Shown here piece after piece: positions 22,467 through 31,683 of a stretch of DNA of 64,000 nt. This DNA comes from an uncultured Flavobacteriales bacterium. GTDB taxonomy: Bacteria; Bacteroidota; Bacteroidia; Flavobacteriales_G; Salibacteraceae. Position 1 is the stretch's first letter. Each line of letters starts with the position of its first letter. The notes under the pieces are model-generated. The model did no database searches. It was not told the origin of the DNA and worked only from the letters and a program-made list of their open reading frames with translations. The DNA lies in NCBI GenBank assembly GCA_905479105.1, contig CAJQLE010000002.1:310001-374000 (forward strand). Direction: 5' to 3'. The translations under genes were made by a program, and so were the position numbers.

Positions 22467-23165
22467 TTAGCCTTTAGGGTCAACTTTTGACACCTGAATG
22501 ATCTTCCCACTCATTAATTGTCCAGAAGTCAATGAAAAAGCAACTATGTATTTCGCCATATTTTCAGGATTGACTTGTGAAATGTATCCAGGAAATGCCT
22601 CTTTGAGCATCTCTGTATTCACCGCGCCAAGTGCTAAGTAATTGAAAGAAAGTGACTTACCTCCATGTTCAGCATCTAAACACTCAGTTAGGGTCGCTAA
22701 AGCGGCTTTGCTTGCAGAGTATGAAAACAGTCCTTCAAACTTTAAACTGCCCTGAACCCCACCCATACTGCCAATATTCACAACATGAGCCCCCTCGCCC
22801 AGCATACCTTTCGTTATAAGAAGTCTTGTTATCTCTAATACATTCCAAACGTTCACCTTCATATGATTATTGAAACCCTCAATCTTATCATCTGTGATAT
22901 TCCCTTTACTTAAATATCCGGCATTATTAATGACAATATCGAATTTACAACCTTGCATCACCTTTATAAGAGTTGCCGAAAGATCATCGAAATCGATCCA
23001 ATCAAATTGAATATGGTGATATGATGGAGACTCGGTTGCATTACGGTCATCTTCCCTGCTAATACCCCAGACATGATGGCCTTGAGATATAAATTCATTT
23101 CGGAGTGCTTTACCAATTCCCTTGGAGACTCCTGTGATTAATACATTCATATATTTCATTGACAA
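22467..23165 (-). CDS. Short-chain dehydrogenase/reductase
   Basis: The longest frame has 232 residues; starts at the third or sixth residue (MKYMNVLITG or MNVLITG) are equally possible. The Rossmann motif TGVSKGIG opens the protein, NNAGYLSKG follows at about 85, and the active site has Ser in NIGSMGG and YSASKAAL (Tyr-x-x-x-Lys). It is a classical SDR oxidoreductase using NAD(H) or NADP(H). The substrate is unknown. It lies alone upstream of the rRNA promoter on the same strand; its stop is followed directly by T8 and a short palindrome that also occurs at 4220-4238. Confidence 0.88.
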   Translation of the reverse strand: MSMKYMNVLITGVSKGIGKALRNEFISQGHHVWGISREDDRNATESPSYHHIQFDWIDFDDLSATLIKVMQGCKFDIVINNAGYLSKGNITDDKIEGFNNHMKVNVWNVLEITRLLITKGMLGEGAHVVNIGSMGGVQGSLKFEGLFSYSASKAALATLTECLDAEHGGKSLSFNYLALGAVNTEMLKEAFPGYISQVNPENMAKYIVAFSLTSGQLMSGKIIQVSKVDPKG

Positions 23166-23274
23166 AGTGAAACTCGCTTCGAATACAATATTCTTTAAAT
23201 TTACCGACTTTATAAGTCAACTTTAAACATATTATAAGCGTCTAGCAATACATATTTATTATATACCCAGTTTT

Positions 23275-25848
23275 ATGACCAAAGGATACTCACTGTTTTT
23301 GATAGTAATGTTTGCTGTTTTAGGCTCCTCAGTTGCCCAAACCGTTACTTGTCAATTAGACACCCTGAAATACACTTATTCCAAATCAAGCAACTTCGAC
23401 ACTCTTAGTTTAAATCCGCTTTTAACTAGTGCTGTATATCAATACTATGAAGCTCCTCAAGACATATCTATTAGTGGTGTCAAATTCTATGGCTTCAAAA
23501 CTGATTCATTTGACGCCAATTTGAACTACAGTGATTCTATGTCTGTGATAATAGAAATTAGGAATGCGACAGTAGACAGTGTTCCAGGTAATATTCTTTT
23601 AGCATCTGATACAATCAATATTGGCTATATAGATACAACGGATACAGTATACTCTTTTGATTACTACTCTAACGTTTCATTATTCAACACAATAACAACA
23701 GGTAATTCATATACAGTGGTCATAAGGACTGAGAATGATTCTAACTCCTTTTCATTTCTTCATAATGAATATGATCAAGTTCTAGGCGGTGGAGATGGAG
23801 ATCAAGAATGGCTATCAGGGGCATACCAAGGCAGCGGATGGGTGAAGTCAGATGTTTTCTCTCCGAATCCAAACGGGATAGCCTTTGACGCAGACTTCTT
23901 TATTGAGCCGCTTGTAACTTATAGCTTAACAGCGAGCTTCATAAATGATCCTGAGTGTTTGTTTGATGAATTGGGAGATACTGTGGAGTTTTTCAATGAT
24001 GCTTCCATCCTTGTTGACCATAGAATGTATAACAGGTACGCCTTCTTCAATCAGCCAGGAGCTCAAACTTGGAATTATGGGGATGGTTCTCCCGTTCAAC
24101 AAACCTCTAACCCTTTGCACTTTTATCCTACTAATGGACCTTTTGCAGCAACTTTAACAGCTCGGATATTTAGCTGGTCGCAACTTAATTGCCAAAGTTC
24201 AAGAACTCAAATTATCGATGAAAAGCCAGAACAAGGGTTCTCTTATATAACCAGCAACCTAGATGTTGATTTCACAAATGAAACCCCTGCAAGTTCCATC
24301 TTCACGAATATTTCATATGATTTTGGAGATGGTAATACTAGTCAATCTGAGGATCCTTCACATAAATATTTACAACCCGGAACATACTGGGTTTGTCAGA
24401 CTATGATGACGTCATGTGGCGAAATAACCGAATGTCAAAATGTTGCCGTTGCAACCAACACAGCCCTCAATTGCGGAAAAGATAGTGTAAGATATACAGC
24501 TGCGAGAGGAACCGACACAAGAACACTTGCCATCAAGGCTCCACTTGGATCTCAGAGACTTGTAGGGTTAGGTCAGCGTTTTGACGCACCTCAATCAATG
24601 ATCGTGCATGGGTTTTCATTCTACGCAAATCATGAAGGTTTGTACAGAGATAATTTCGAAGTGCTTGGTAAAATTTGGCTTGAAGGGCCAGGAAATGTAC
24701 CTGACACTGCGATCGGAGCTCTTGCTTCCTCTAGCGTTCGCATCAACAAATATGATGTTGACACCAACTATACAGGAAGGCTGCGTTACACGGCTATTTT
24801 CAACGAGCCTGTCAATCTATTAAGAGATGATGATTACGTTTTAACCTTGGAGTACTTCGGAGAGACCCCAGTGCTTATAAGCACAACAGACTGGGAAGAA
24901 GGTGATGGAGATCAAGATTTACTTGCTGTGGGTCAAGTTGTAGCGGGAGGCGATACATTTTGGGTTACTCCAGCATCGGTGTCCTTGTTTAATGCAAATG
25001 GTTTGCCATTCGATGCAGATGTATTAATTGAACCCTTAATTGAATACAACTTCAATGCGAATTTCAGCTATGGTTTTGAGTGCCTTACCTTTAATGAAGA
25101 TGGAGAAAAAATCGTTGATTTCTCTAATAGTTCGTCAAGAATAGCGTCAAGTACTATGTATAATTCTGGTGTGTTCTATAATTCAACCTTGAGCGCTTAT
25201 GATTGGGATTTTGGCGACAGTACCGCTATTAGCAACCTTACCAACCCTCAACATTTATTTCAAGCTCCTGGACCTTTTGACGTTGAGTTAACTATTATAA
25301 TGGACGGATGGACTAACGACTGTCAAAACTCACAAGTATATAACATCCCTGTTGCGCCTACTGGAGGCTTCTCATATGAGCAAGTGACTTCGACCGTCAA
25401 GTTTATTGACGAGTCTTTTAATGCTGATGAATATTGGTGGACATTCTCTGATTCAACTTATAGTTCTCTAAGCGATCCCAGACACTTCTTCTTGAGGTTA
25501 GGTGAGTTCGAGGTTTGTCAATATGTTTCGAATGTTTGCGGTTCAGACACCACTTGTGAATTGATTACAATAAATGTATTGGGTATTCCTGAGGCTTTCA
25601 TGGAACAGATCAGCATTTACCCAAACCCTGCTTCCGACCACATAAATATAGATGCTAATTTAACGTCTATGAAGTCTTTGGAATTAATTCTTCTTGATTA
25701 CAGCGGGAGAATCGTGAAAAAGGCAAGCTACAATGATTCAATGGTGAATGAATCGATATATGTTGGCGATCTAGCGAAAGGTGCTTATATACTAGAAGTT
25801 AAGGCTGGAGAGTACAAAGGCACTCAAAAGCTGATTATCACCAACTAG
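23275..25848 (+). CDS. Secreted PKD-domain protein with T9SS sorting domain
   Basis: The protein has 857 residues with a signal peptide (residues 1-21). It contains an internal duplication: two modules (about 24-300 and 400-680) share the same order of motifs, for example GGGDGDQEWLSG / EGDGDQDLLAVG, FDADFFIEPLVTY / FDADVLIEPLIEY, and MYN...FFN.PGAQTWNYGDGS / MYN...FYNSTLSAYDWDFGDST. PKD signatures (YDFGDGNTSQSEDPSHKY, WDFGDS) are clear. The C-terminus is a T9SS type A domain (IYPNPASDHINID, LLDYSGRIVKK, KGAYILEVKAG). It is probably an adhesive or scaffold surface protein. A strong terminator follows. Confidence 0.88.
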   Translation: MTKGYSLFLIVMFAVLGSSVAQTVTCQLDTLKYTYSKSSNFDTLSLNPLLTSAVYQYYEAPQDISISGVKFYGFKTDSFDANLNYSDSMSVIIEIRNATVDSVPGNILLASDTINIGYIDTTDTVYSFDYYSNVSLFNTITTGNSYTVVIRTENDSNSFSFLHNEYDQVLGGGDGDQEWLSGAYQGSGWVKSDVFSPNPNGIAFDADFFIEPLVTYSLTASFINDPECLFDELGDTVEFFNDASILVDHRMYNRYAFFNQPGAQTWNYGDGSPVQQTSNPLHFYPTNGPFAATLTARIFSWSQLNCQSSRTQIIDEKPEQGFSYITSNLDVDFTNETPASSIFTNISYDFGDGNTSQSEDPSHKYLQPGTYWVCQTMMTSCGEITECQNVAVATNTALNCGKDSVRYTAARGTDTRTLAIKAPLGSQRLVGLGQRFDAPQSMIVHGFSFYANHEGLYRDNFEVLGKIWLEGPGNVPDTAIGALASSSVRINKYDVDTNYTGRLRYTAIFNEPVNLLRDDDYVLTLEYFGETPVLISTTDWEEGDGDQDLLAVGQVVAGGDTFWVTPASVSLFNANGLPFDADVLIEPLIEYNFNANFSYGFECLTFNEDGEKIVDFSNSSSRIASSTMYNSGVFYNSTLSAYDWDFGDSTAISNLTNPQHLFQAPGPFDVELTIIMDGWTNDCQNSQVYNIPVAPTGGFSYEQVTSTVKFIDESFNADEYWWTFSDSTYSSLSDPRHFFLRLGEFEVCQYVSNVCGSDTTCELITINVLGIPEAFMEQISIYPNPASDHINIDANLTSMKSLELILLDYSGRIVKKASYNDSMVNESIYVGDLAKGAYILEVKAGEYKGTQKLIITN

Positions 25849-25862
25849 AAAATTTAATACAC

Positions 25863-25896
25863 AAAAAAAAAGCCGCTTATTAGCGGCTTTTTTTTT
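25863..25896. terminator. Bidirectional rho-independent terminator
   Basis: AGCCGCT, loop TATT and AGCGGCT form a GC-rich stem flanked by A9 on the left and T9 on the right, so it can stop both the PKD-protein transcript (+) and the purL transcript (-). Confidence 0.9.
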
Positions 25897-25912
25897 GAAA
25901 CAACATCTTCTA

Positions 25913-28144
25913 TTAACTCATCATTTTATGCAAAGCATTGCTGTATGTGTCATAAAGGTTGGAAATAGTACCGAAGTTAATATCATTGATTTTAATACTA
26001 TCACCTTTAGACTTACCAAGCATTGAAAAAGGAACTGTAGCTTTTTCCATCTCCTTCTTGAATTGATCAAGTTTATCATCTTCTATCGCCACCATGACTC
26101 TTGACTGAGATTCACCGAACAAGAAACCATCTAACCTTCCTTCAGCGCTTATATTGACCTCTACCCCTATTCCGTATGTAGTGGTCATTTCAAGCAATGT
26201 TGTAAAAAGACCCCCATCTGAAACATCATGTGCCGCTGAGACCAGTCCAGATTGAATTATAGCCAAAAGCGCACTTTGCATTTGAACCTCCTTATCTAGA
26301 TCAAAGTTTGGCGATTTAGACAATTGCTCTTTGTGATACTGAATTAGATACTGCGAACTCGAAATATCATCAGAATGCTCCCCAACTAAAATCAAATTCA
26401 ATCCTGTCTTGGCAATCGCCAGTGAGGTGATATGCTCTTTGGATTCAATCAATCCAATCATTCCTATCGTTGGAGTCGGGAGAACTGGCACTGTTTTACC
26501 GTCAATTGTAGATTGATTGTAAAAACTAACATTCCCGCCAGTAACTGGAGTTTTAAAAGCCAGGCAAGCCTTGCTCATTCCTTTAATTGCTCCAACAAAT
26601 TGCCAATATGCCTCTGGACTATATGGATTACCAAAGTTCAAGCAATTCGTAATAGCGGCTGGTTTACCTCCAGAGCATACAATATTTCGGGCAGCTTCTG
26701 CAACGGCCATAGCACATCCTTCTTCAGGGTTTGCATAAACGTATCTAGCATTGCAATCAACCGTAGCCGCAATTGCCTTATTGGTTCCTTTTATACTGAT
26801 GATTCCTGCATCACTCAGCTTGTTGGTAGACATATTAATTGTCCCCACCATAGAATCATATTGGTCTGTTACCCATCTTTTAGATGCGATATTAACATGC
26901 CCAATTAGGAATTGAGCAACTTCTTTAAGGTCAGTTGGCTGTTTAACTATAGACTGATCAAATGCCTGAGCCTTTGCAAAATAAGCTGGCTCGGTATATT
27001 CTCTTTCATAAACTGGAGCTCCTCCACCTAAAACTAATGAGTCTGCAGGAGCCTCGGCTACCAGCTTATCATCCATAAAATATCGAAGCTGATTACCTTC
27101 TGTTACAACGCCAATTTCAACGCAGTTCAAGTCCCATTTATCGAAAATATTCAGAACCTCTTGCTCTCTGCCCTTCTTAACCACAACAAGCATTCGTTCT
27201 TGTGACTCACTCAATAAGATTTCAAAAGGCAACATATTCTTTTGACGAGTTGGAACTCGATCTAAATATATATCCATACCACATTCACCTTTAGCGGACA
27301 TCTCGGAAGTAGAGCATGTAATGCCCGCTGCGCCCATATCCTGCATACCAATAATACAATCCGTATCAGCAATTTCTAATGAGGCTTCAAGCAACAACTT
27401 CTCTTGAAATGGATCGCCAACCTGAACTGACGGCAAGTCATCCGCACTATCATCAGATAAATCACCTGAAGCAAATGTTGCTCCATGAATTCCATCCTTT
27501 CCTGTGCTCGAGCCAACAATAAATACTGGATTACCAGGTCCTTCAGAAATTGCAGAGATCGTTTTATGTGTTTCAACAATTCCAATCGACATCGCATTTA
27601 CCAATGGGTTTTGATTGTAGGATTCATCGAAGTAGACTTCACCACCAATCACTGGAATTCCAAAACTGTTGCCGTAGTCCCCAATTCCTTTTACAACGCC
27701 TTTAAGCAACCATTTTGTTCTTTCAGAATTAGGATCACCGAATCGAAGACTGTTCAACTGACCGACTGGCCGCGCGCCCATTGTAAAAATATCTCGATTG
27801 ATACCTCCAACTCCTGTTGCAGCTCCTTGATAAGGTTCAATTGCTGACGGATGATTATGCGACTCTATTTTAAAGGCACAGGCTAAACCATCACCAATGT
27901 CTACTAAACCCGCATTCTCTTCTCCAGCCTCCGCTAGAATTGCCGGTCCTTTTTTTGGCAGAGTCTTTAGCCACTTGATACTATTCTTATAAGAACAGTG
28001 CTCTGACCACATTACTGAATAAATAGAAAGCTCAGTGAAGTTGGGTATTCTACCTAAATACTTAACAACTTGACTGTATTCTTCCGGCAATAAACCAAGT
28101 GTTTTTGCTGTTTCTTCTGGACTGTAGTCTGTTGGTTGACTCAT
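25913..28144 (-). CDS. purL: Phosphoribosylformylglycinamidine synthase, large subunit PurL
   Basis: The protein has 743 residues, the size of the small-type PurL that works with separate PurQ and PurS. It catalyses ATP-dependent conversion of FGAR to FGAM in purine synthesis. Motifs seen: [17 protein letters not shown] (catalytic His region), [63 protein letters not shown] and AHDVSDGGL. No glutaminase domain is fused. purQ and purS are not in the window. TAATTTTG at 28169-28162 on the minus strand is a possible -7 promoter element. Confidence 0.96.
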   Translation of the reverse strand: MSQPTDYSPEETAKTLGLLPEEYSQVVKYLGRIPNFTELSIYSVMWSEHCSYKNSIKWLKTLPKKGPAILAEAGEENAGLVDIGDGLACAFKIESHNHPSAIEPYQGAATGVGGINRDIFTMGARPVGQLNSLRFGDPNSERTKWLLKGVVKGIGDYGNSFGIPVIGGEVYFDESYNQNPLVNAMSIGIVETHKTISAISEGPGNPVFIVGSSTGKDGIHGATFASGDLSDDSADDLPSVQVGDPFQEKLLLEASLEIADTDCIIGMQDMGAAGITCSTSEMSAKGECGMDIYLDRVPTRQKNMLPFEILLSESQERMLVVVKKGREQEVLNIFDKWDLNCVEIGVVTEGNQLRYFMDDKLVAEAPADSLVLGGGAPVYEREYTEPAYFAKAQAFDQSIVKQPTDLKEVAQFLIGHVNIASKRWVTDQYDSMVGTINMSTNKLSDAGIISIKGTNKAIAATVDCNARYVYANPEEGCAMAVAEAARNIVCSGGKPAAITNCLNFGNPYSPEAYWQFVGAIKGMSKACLAFKTPVTGGNVSFYNQSTIDGKTVPVLPTPTIGMIGLIESKEHITSLAIAKTGLNLILVGEHSDDISSSQYLIQYHKEQLSKSPNFDLDKEVQMQSALLAIIQSGLVSAAHDVSDGGLFTTLLEMTTTYGIGVEVNISAEGRLDGFLFGESQSRVMVAIEDDKLDQFKKEMEKATVPFSMLGKSKGDSIKINDINFGTISNLYDTYSNALHKMMS

Positions 28145-28232
28145 GATTCAAATTTGAGCGCCAAAATTAACTTTTCATAGCTGGTATTCATTTCTAAAGT
28201 CTGATTTGTTTTAAGAAGATTTACTTTGAAGT

Positions 28233-29273
28233 GTGCAAATCGAAGGAATAATTTTCAGTGGAATTTGGTATTTAATCTTTATATGGTTTCTTCTGAAATG
28301 GAGAGGCGGTATGTCGAGCACGCGTATTCTTGGATTATTCACTGCAAAAGTACTAGGGACTTTCGCCCTTCAATGGCTATTCACTTATTATTATACCGAT
28401 CGATCCACTGCTGATATTTATCGTTTTTTTGATGATGGAATACTTCTCAATCAGGTGTTTTATGAAAATCCAATTCATTTTTTTAAAATCATTTTCAATT
28501 TGTATTCCGATCAAGAAGCTTTCAGATTACTCTATTTTGAGCAAATGAATGCATGGATTAAACCTTTTGATTCAGGCATTTATAACGATAATCATTTTAT
28601 GATTAAAGTGAATGCGCTTTTAGCTTTTCTAAGCTTTGGATACTATGAAGTGCACGGACTTTTCTTCAGCTTCTTAGCATTCATTGGCATAAAATGGTGT
28701 GCAGAGTCATTAATCGACAGTGATAATGATAAAAACCTTGCCATTACACTAGCCGTTCTTTTCCCATCAAGCTTAGTATGGATGTCGGGTGGATTGAAAG
28801 AGGCTCTCTTAATCTTCGGAATTGGGGCGTTTTTGAAAGTCAATTTTGCACACTTCAAACCTAAACTCACATCTCTAACCTTAGCTGCTGTATCCCTGCT
28901 TATTCTATTCTCTTTAAAAATCTACTTTATTGCGGCTTTAATTCCTGCTTTTGCAGTTCATGTATTGAGAGAAAAACAGAACATCAAGCGACTTAATCAA
29001 GTATTGATTTGGACGGGAATTCTATTAACAGGATCATACATGGGTTATCTCGCAGGATTCGACCTCATCGAGTATATAGTGCGCAAACAGAATGACTTTC
29101 TAAATCATGTCCAGGTTATTTCTCCTGGCAGCTCATTTGATATGCCCTATTTAAAAGAAAGTATTCTATCGGTAATCGCATCAATACCTCAAGCTTTGGC
29201 CAATGTGTTATTTAGACCTTATATATATGAAGTAAACACATTGCCAGAAAGCCTCATGTTTTTGGAGCTATAA
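28233..29273 (+). CDS. Multi-pass membrane protein of unknown function
   Basis: The GTG start at 28233 gives 346 residues. About eight hydrophobic segments are visible, for example IFSGIWYLIFIWFLL, FTAKVLGTFALQWLFTYYY, LFFSFLAFIGIKW, LAITLAVLFPSSLVWMSGG and LLILFSLKIYFIAALIPAFAV, so it is an inner-membrane protein. The PSSLVWMSGGLKEA segment recalls hypothetical membrane proteins near polysaccharide genes in Bacteroidota, but I recognise no family. The protein stops at MFLEL*; a hydrophobic 31-residue frame starts immediately in another phase (29273-29368) and may be its lost C-terminal helix. Confidence 0.68.
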   Translation: MQIEGIIFSGIWYLIFIWFLLKWRGGMSSTRILGLFTAKVLGTFALQWLFTYYYTDRSTADIYRFFDDGILLNQVFYENPIHFFKIIFNLYSDQEAFRLLYFEQMNAWIKPFDSGIYNDNHFMIKVNALLAFLSFGYYEVHGLFFSFLAFIGIKWCAESLIDSDNDKNLAITLAVLFPSSLVWMSGGLKEALLIFGIGAFLKVNFAHFKPKLTSLTLAAVSLLILFSLKIYFIAALIPAFAVHVLREKQNIKRLNQVLIWTGILLTGSYMGYLAGFDLIEYIVRKQNDFLNHVQVISPGSSFDMPYLKESILSVIASIPQALANVLFRPYIYEVNTLPESLMFLEL

Positions 29274-29368
29274 TGAGATATAGATCTCCTGCCATAGTTT
29301 TGCTGCTTATAATACTTATTCCTTATCTAAGGTCCTTTTGGTTACAACATAATTACAATCGTTCATGA
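29273..29368 (+). CDS. 31-residue hydrophobic ORF, possible frameshifted C-terminus of the preceding protein
   Basis: An ATG overlaps the upstream stop (TAATG), and the stop overlaps the next start (ATGA). The translation has one strong hydrophobic segment (IVLLLIILIPYLRSFW). A one-base shift before the upstream stop, in the G pair of TTTTTGGAG, would fuse it to the 346-residue membrane protein. It may therefore be a frameshifted end rather than an independent microprotein. Confidence 0.4.
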   Translation: MRYRSPAIVLLLIILIPYLRSFWLQHNYNRS

Positions 29369-30987
29369 GAATTACCCCTTTTATATTGGTCTTTATATTA
29401 CTAAACGCTTGTACTTCAAGCACTCAGGTAGATCTAATAATTCATAACGCAATTATTTACACCATTGATGACTCCTTTTCCAAGGCACAAGCCATTGCAG
29501 TAAATCAAGGCAAAATTGTGGCTATTGGTGCTGAGCATCAAATCCTCAATGGATATAAGGGCAAGCAAAAAATTGATGCAGCCGGTCGCTATATTTATCC
29601 TGGATTTATTGATGCGCATTCTCATTTTTTAGGCTATGGAAATGAAAAACATCAATTGAACTTGGTAGAAACCACTTCTTTTAATGAGGTGGTGTCAAAA
29701 ATATCGAGCTACATATCCAATTATGAGGGCAAGTGGATTAGAGGTAGAGGTTGGGATCAGAACGATTGGGAAGTAAAGGAGTTTCCTAGGAATGATACGT
29801 TGAGCAAGCTTTTCCCTGATCATTACATAGTTTTAAAACGAGTGGATGGTCATGCAGTTTTGGCTAGTGAGAACGTATTGAACCTTGCTGGTATAACAAG
29901 CGAAAGCAAAATAGCAGGCGGAGAAATAGTCCTTTTCAATGGCAAGCCGACTGGTGTTTTGATTGATGAAGCGGAAAGTTTAATCCAGCCTGTAATTCCA
30001 AAATATTCTAAAGAGTTCAAATTGAACTCTTTAAAAATAGCCCAAGAAGATTGCTTCGCGCTAGGTCTAACAACTGTTTGCGATGGAGGATTGAGTAAAG
30101 AAGAAATTGACCTTATAAATGAAAGTCATGAGTCATTTTTAAAAATGCGGGTATATGCTATGTACAGTGCAAACAACGATTTAATTGATAGTCTTAAAAC
30201 CTTAGGATATAAAACCGAGCGTTTAACGGCTAAGTCAATCAAGCTATATGCTGATGGCGCTCTCGGATCAAGAGGTGCGGCATTGCTGGCTCCCTATTCT
30301 GATGACAGCTTGAACAGTGGTCTGATCATCGCACCAGAGGACTCAATTCGAAAGTGGGCTAAGGCTTGTTTTGAAAACAACTTCCAATTAAATGTTCATT
30401 GCATAGGAGATCGAGCTAACCGAATCACCTTAGATGCGATGGGGTCAGTATTGAAAACAGCCAACGACAGAAGATGGAGGGTTGAACATGCGCAAGTCGT
30501 GCATGAAGATGATCAAGACAAGTTTGGAGCATATACAGTGATTCCATCTATGCAGCCTACTCATGCTACTTCAGATATGTATTGGGCTGAAGACCGATTA
30601 GGGTCAGAAAGGATTGGTCAAGCATATGCCCTCAAAACCATGATGAATCAAAATGGTCTAATCGCACTAGGCACCGACTTTCCTCTAGAGGATATATCAC
30701 CAATCAAAACATTCTATGCAGCAACTGTTCGTAAAGACCTATCTGGTTTTCCAGAAGATGGTTTTGCCATAGGAGAATCACTTTCAAGACAAGAAGCGTT
30801 AAGAGGCATCACAATTTGGCCTGCAGTAGCTAATTTTGAGGATTCTGTAAAAGGAAGTTTAGAAATTGGGAAATATGCAGATATGGTGATGTTGGATCAA
30901 GATTTGATGAACTGCAGCGATCAGGCATTGAAAGAGGTTAGTGTATTAAAAACATGGGTAAACGGTGAATTGGTTTTTGAGAAATAG
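29365..30987 (+). CDS. Amidohydrolase family 3 (YtcJ-like), lipoprotein
   Basis: The protein has 540 residues. A lipoprotein signal (VFILLNACTSS) precedes the metal-dependent hydrolase domain: N-terminal beta part (VDLIIHNAIIYTIDD), metal site IDAHSHFLGYG, RGRGWDQNDW, KLYADGALGSRGAALL, HCIGDRANR, VEHAQVVH and ALGTDFPLEDISPIKTF. This order is typical of YtcJ-like exoenzymes, which hydrolyse amide or ester bonds of unknown substrates. It is probably anchored in the periplasm or at the surface. The start overlaps the upstream small ORF and the end overlaps the CAP-domain gene, indicating an operon. Confidence 0.87.
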   Translation: MRITPFILVFILLNACTSSTQVDLIIHNAIIYTIDDSFSKAQAIAVNQGKIVAIGAEHQILNGYKGKQKIDAAGRYIYPGFIDAHSHFLGYGNEKHQLNLVETTSFNEVVSKISSYISNYEGKWIRGRGWDQNDWEVKEFPRNDTLSKLFPDHYIVLKRVDGHAVLASENVLNLAGITSESKIAGGEIVLFNGKPTGVLIDEAESLIQPVIPKYSKEFKLNSLKIAQEDCFALGLTTVCDGGLSKEEIDLINESHESFLKMRVYAMYSANNDLIDSLKTLGYKTERLTAKSIKLYADGALGSRGAALLAPYSDDSLNSGLIIAPEDSIRKWAKACFENNFQLNVHCIGDRANRITLDAMGSVLKTANDRRWRVEHAQVVHEDDQDKFGAYTVIPSMQPTHATSDMYWAEDRLGSERIGQAYALKTMMNQNGLIALGTDFPLEDISPIKTFYAATVRKDLSGFPEDGFAIGESLSRQEALRGITIWPAVANFEDSVKGSLEIGKYADMVMLDQDLMNCSDQALKEVSVLKTWVNGELVFEK

Positions 30988-31621
30988 AATTGCGCTAGTA
31001 TCGGCTTTGACTTTCATGTTGAGTTTGAATCTGCATGCTCAAGATAATGACATATTTAAGCTATGGCCGGATTCTACCCTAGCCAAAGCGAATTCAGCAT
31101 CACATGTTGACTTCTTGTCTGAAACAGAAAAGGAGTCCATTTTCTATATGAACCTTTTGAGGATTAATCCCCGTCTTTTTACGGAAACATATTTTGCTGA
31201 TTATATTAAGTCTAAGGATATTAAAAAGGACAAATTGGTAAAAGATCTTATCAAAGAGTTAGAAGAAACTCCTAAAATGAATCCTCTCTTGCCCGATAAA
31301 CAGTTGAGTGATTTTGCCAAAGCTCATGCTATAGATATGGGTCAATCTGGCAGAACCGGTCATAATTCTTCAAAAGGAAAGCCGTTTAGAGATCGTATTT
31401 CTGACCTCGAACATCATTTTATGGCTATTAACGAAAACTGTAATTATGGCAATGAGGACGCGGTTGATGCTTTTATTGATCTATTAATAGATAGAAATGT
31501 CCCCAATTTCGGTCATCGAAAAAACATACTTGACCCTGAAATGAAGCTGGTTGGCGTGTCATTAGAGCCTCATGAAAGATGGCGCTTCAACTATGTACAG
31601 GACTTTGGTATTGCAAAATAA
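30965..31621 (+). CDS. Secreted CAP (SCP/PR-1) domain protein
   Basis: The GTG start at 30965, inside the end of the amidohydrolase gene, gives 218 residues with a signal peptide ending at LNLHAQ. The CAP domain has NLLRINPRLF, FAKAHAIDMGQSGRTGHNSSKG, NENCNYG and GHRKNILDPEMKLVGVS; the two His residues and nearby acidic residues form the usual CAP cavity. Members are extracellular or periplasmic, and bacterial functions are mostly unknown. It is the last gene of the small operon starting at 28233. Confidence 0.85.
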   Translation: MNWFLRNRIALVSALTFMLSLNLHAQDNDIFKLWPDSTLAKANSASHVDFLSETEKESIFYMNLLRINPRLFTETYFADYIKSKDIKKDKLVKDLIKELEETPKMNPLLPDKQLSDFAKAHAIDMGQSGRTGHNSSKGKPFRDRISDLEHHFMAINENCNYGNEDAVDAFIDLLIDRNVPNFGHRKNILDPEMKLVGVSLEPHERWRFNYVQDFGIAK

Positions 31622-31629
31622 AATATTTC

Positions 31630-31660
31630 TTGCGACCTAGGAGGTCAGGAGTTAAATTTG
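31630..31660 (+). promoter_or_regulatory. Promoter of the acyl-CoA synthetase gene
   Basis: TTG (31630-31632), a 20-base spacer and TAAATTTG (31653-31660) match the Bacteroidota consensus. The spacer contains the short hairpin GACCT-AGG-AGGTC. The start codon is 23 bases downstream. Confidence 0.55.
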
Positions 31661-31683
31661 GGTGCTAACCAAAACACTGACCC

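Noticed and set aside
26432-27847. Plus-strand ORFs opposite purL (up to 158 codons)
   Set aside because: They are antisense shadows of a well-supported gene with no recognisable domains.
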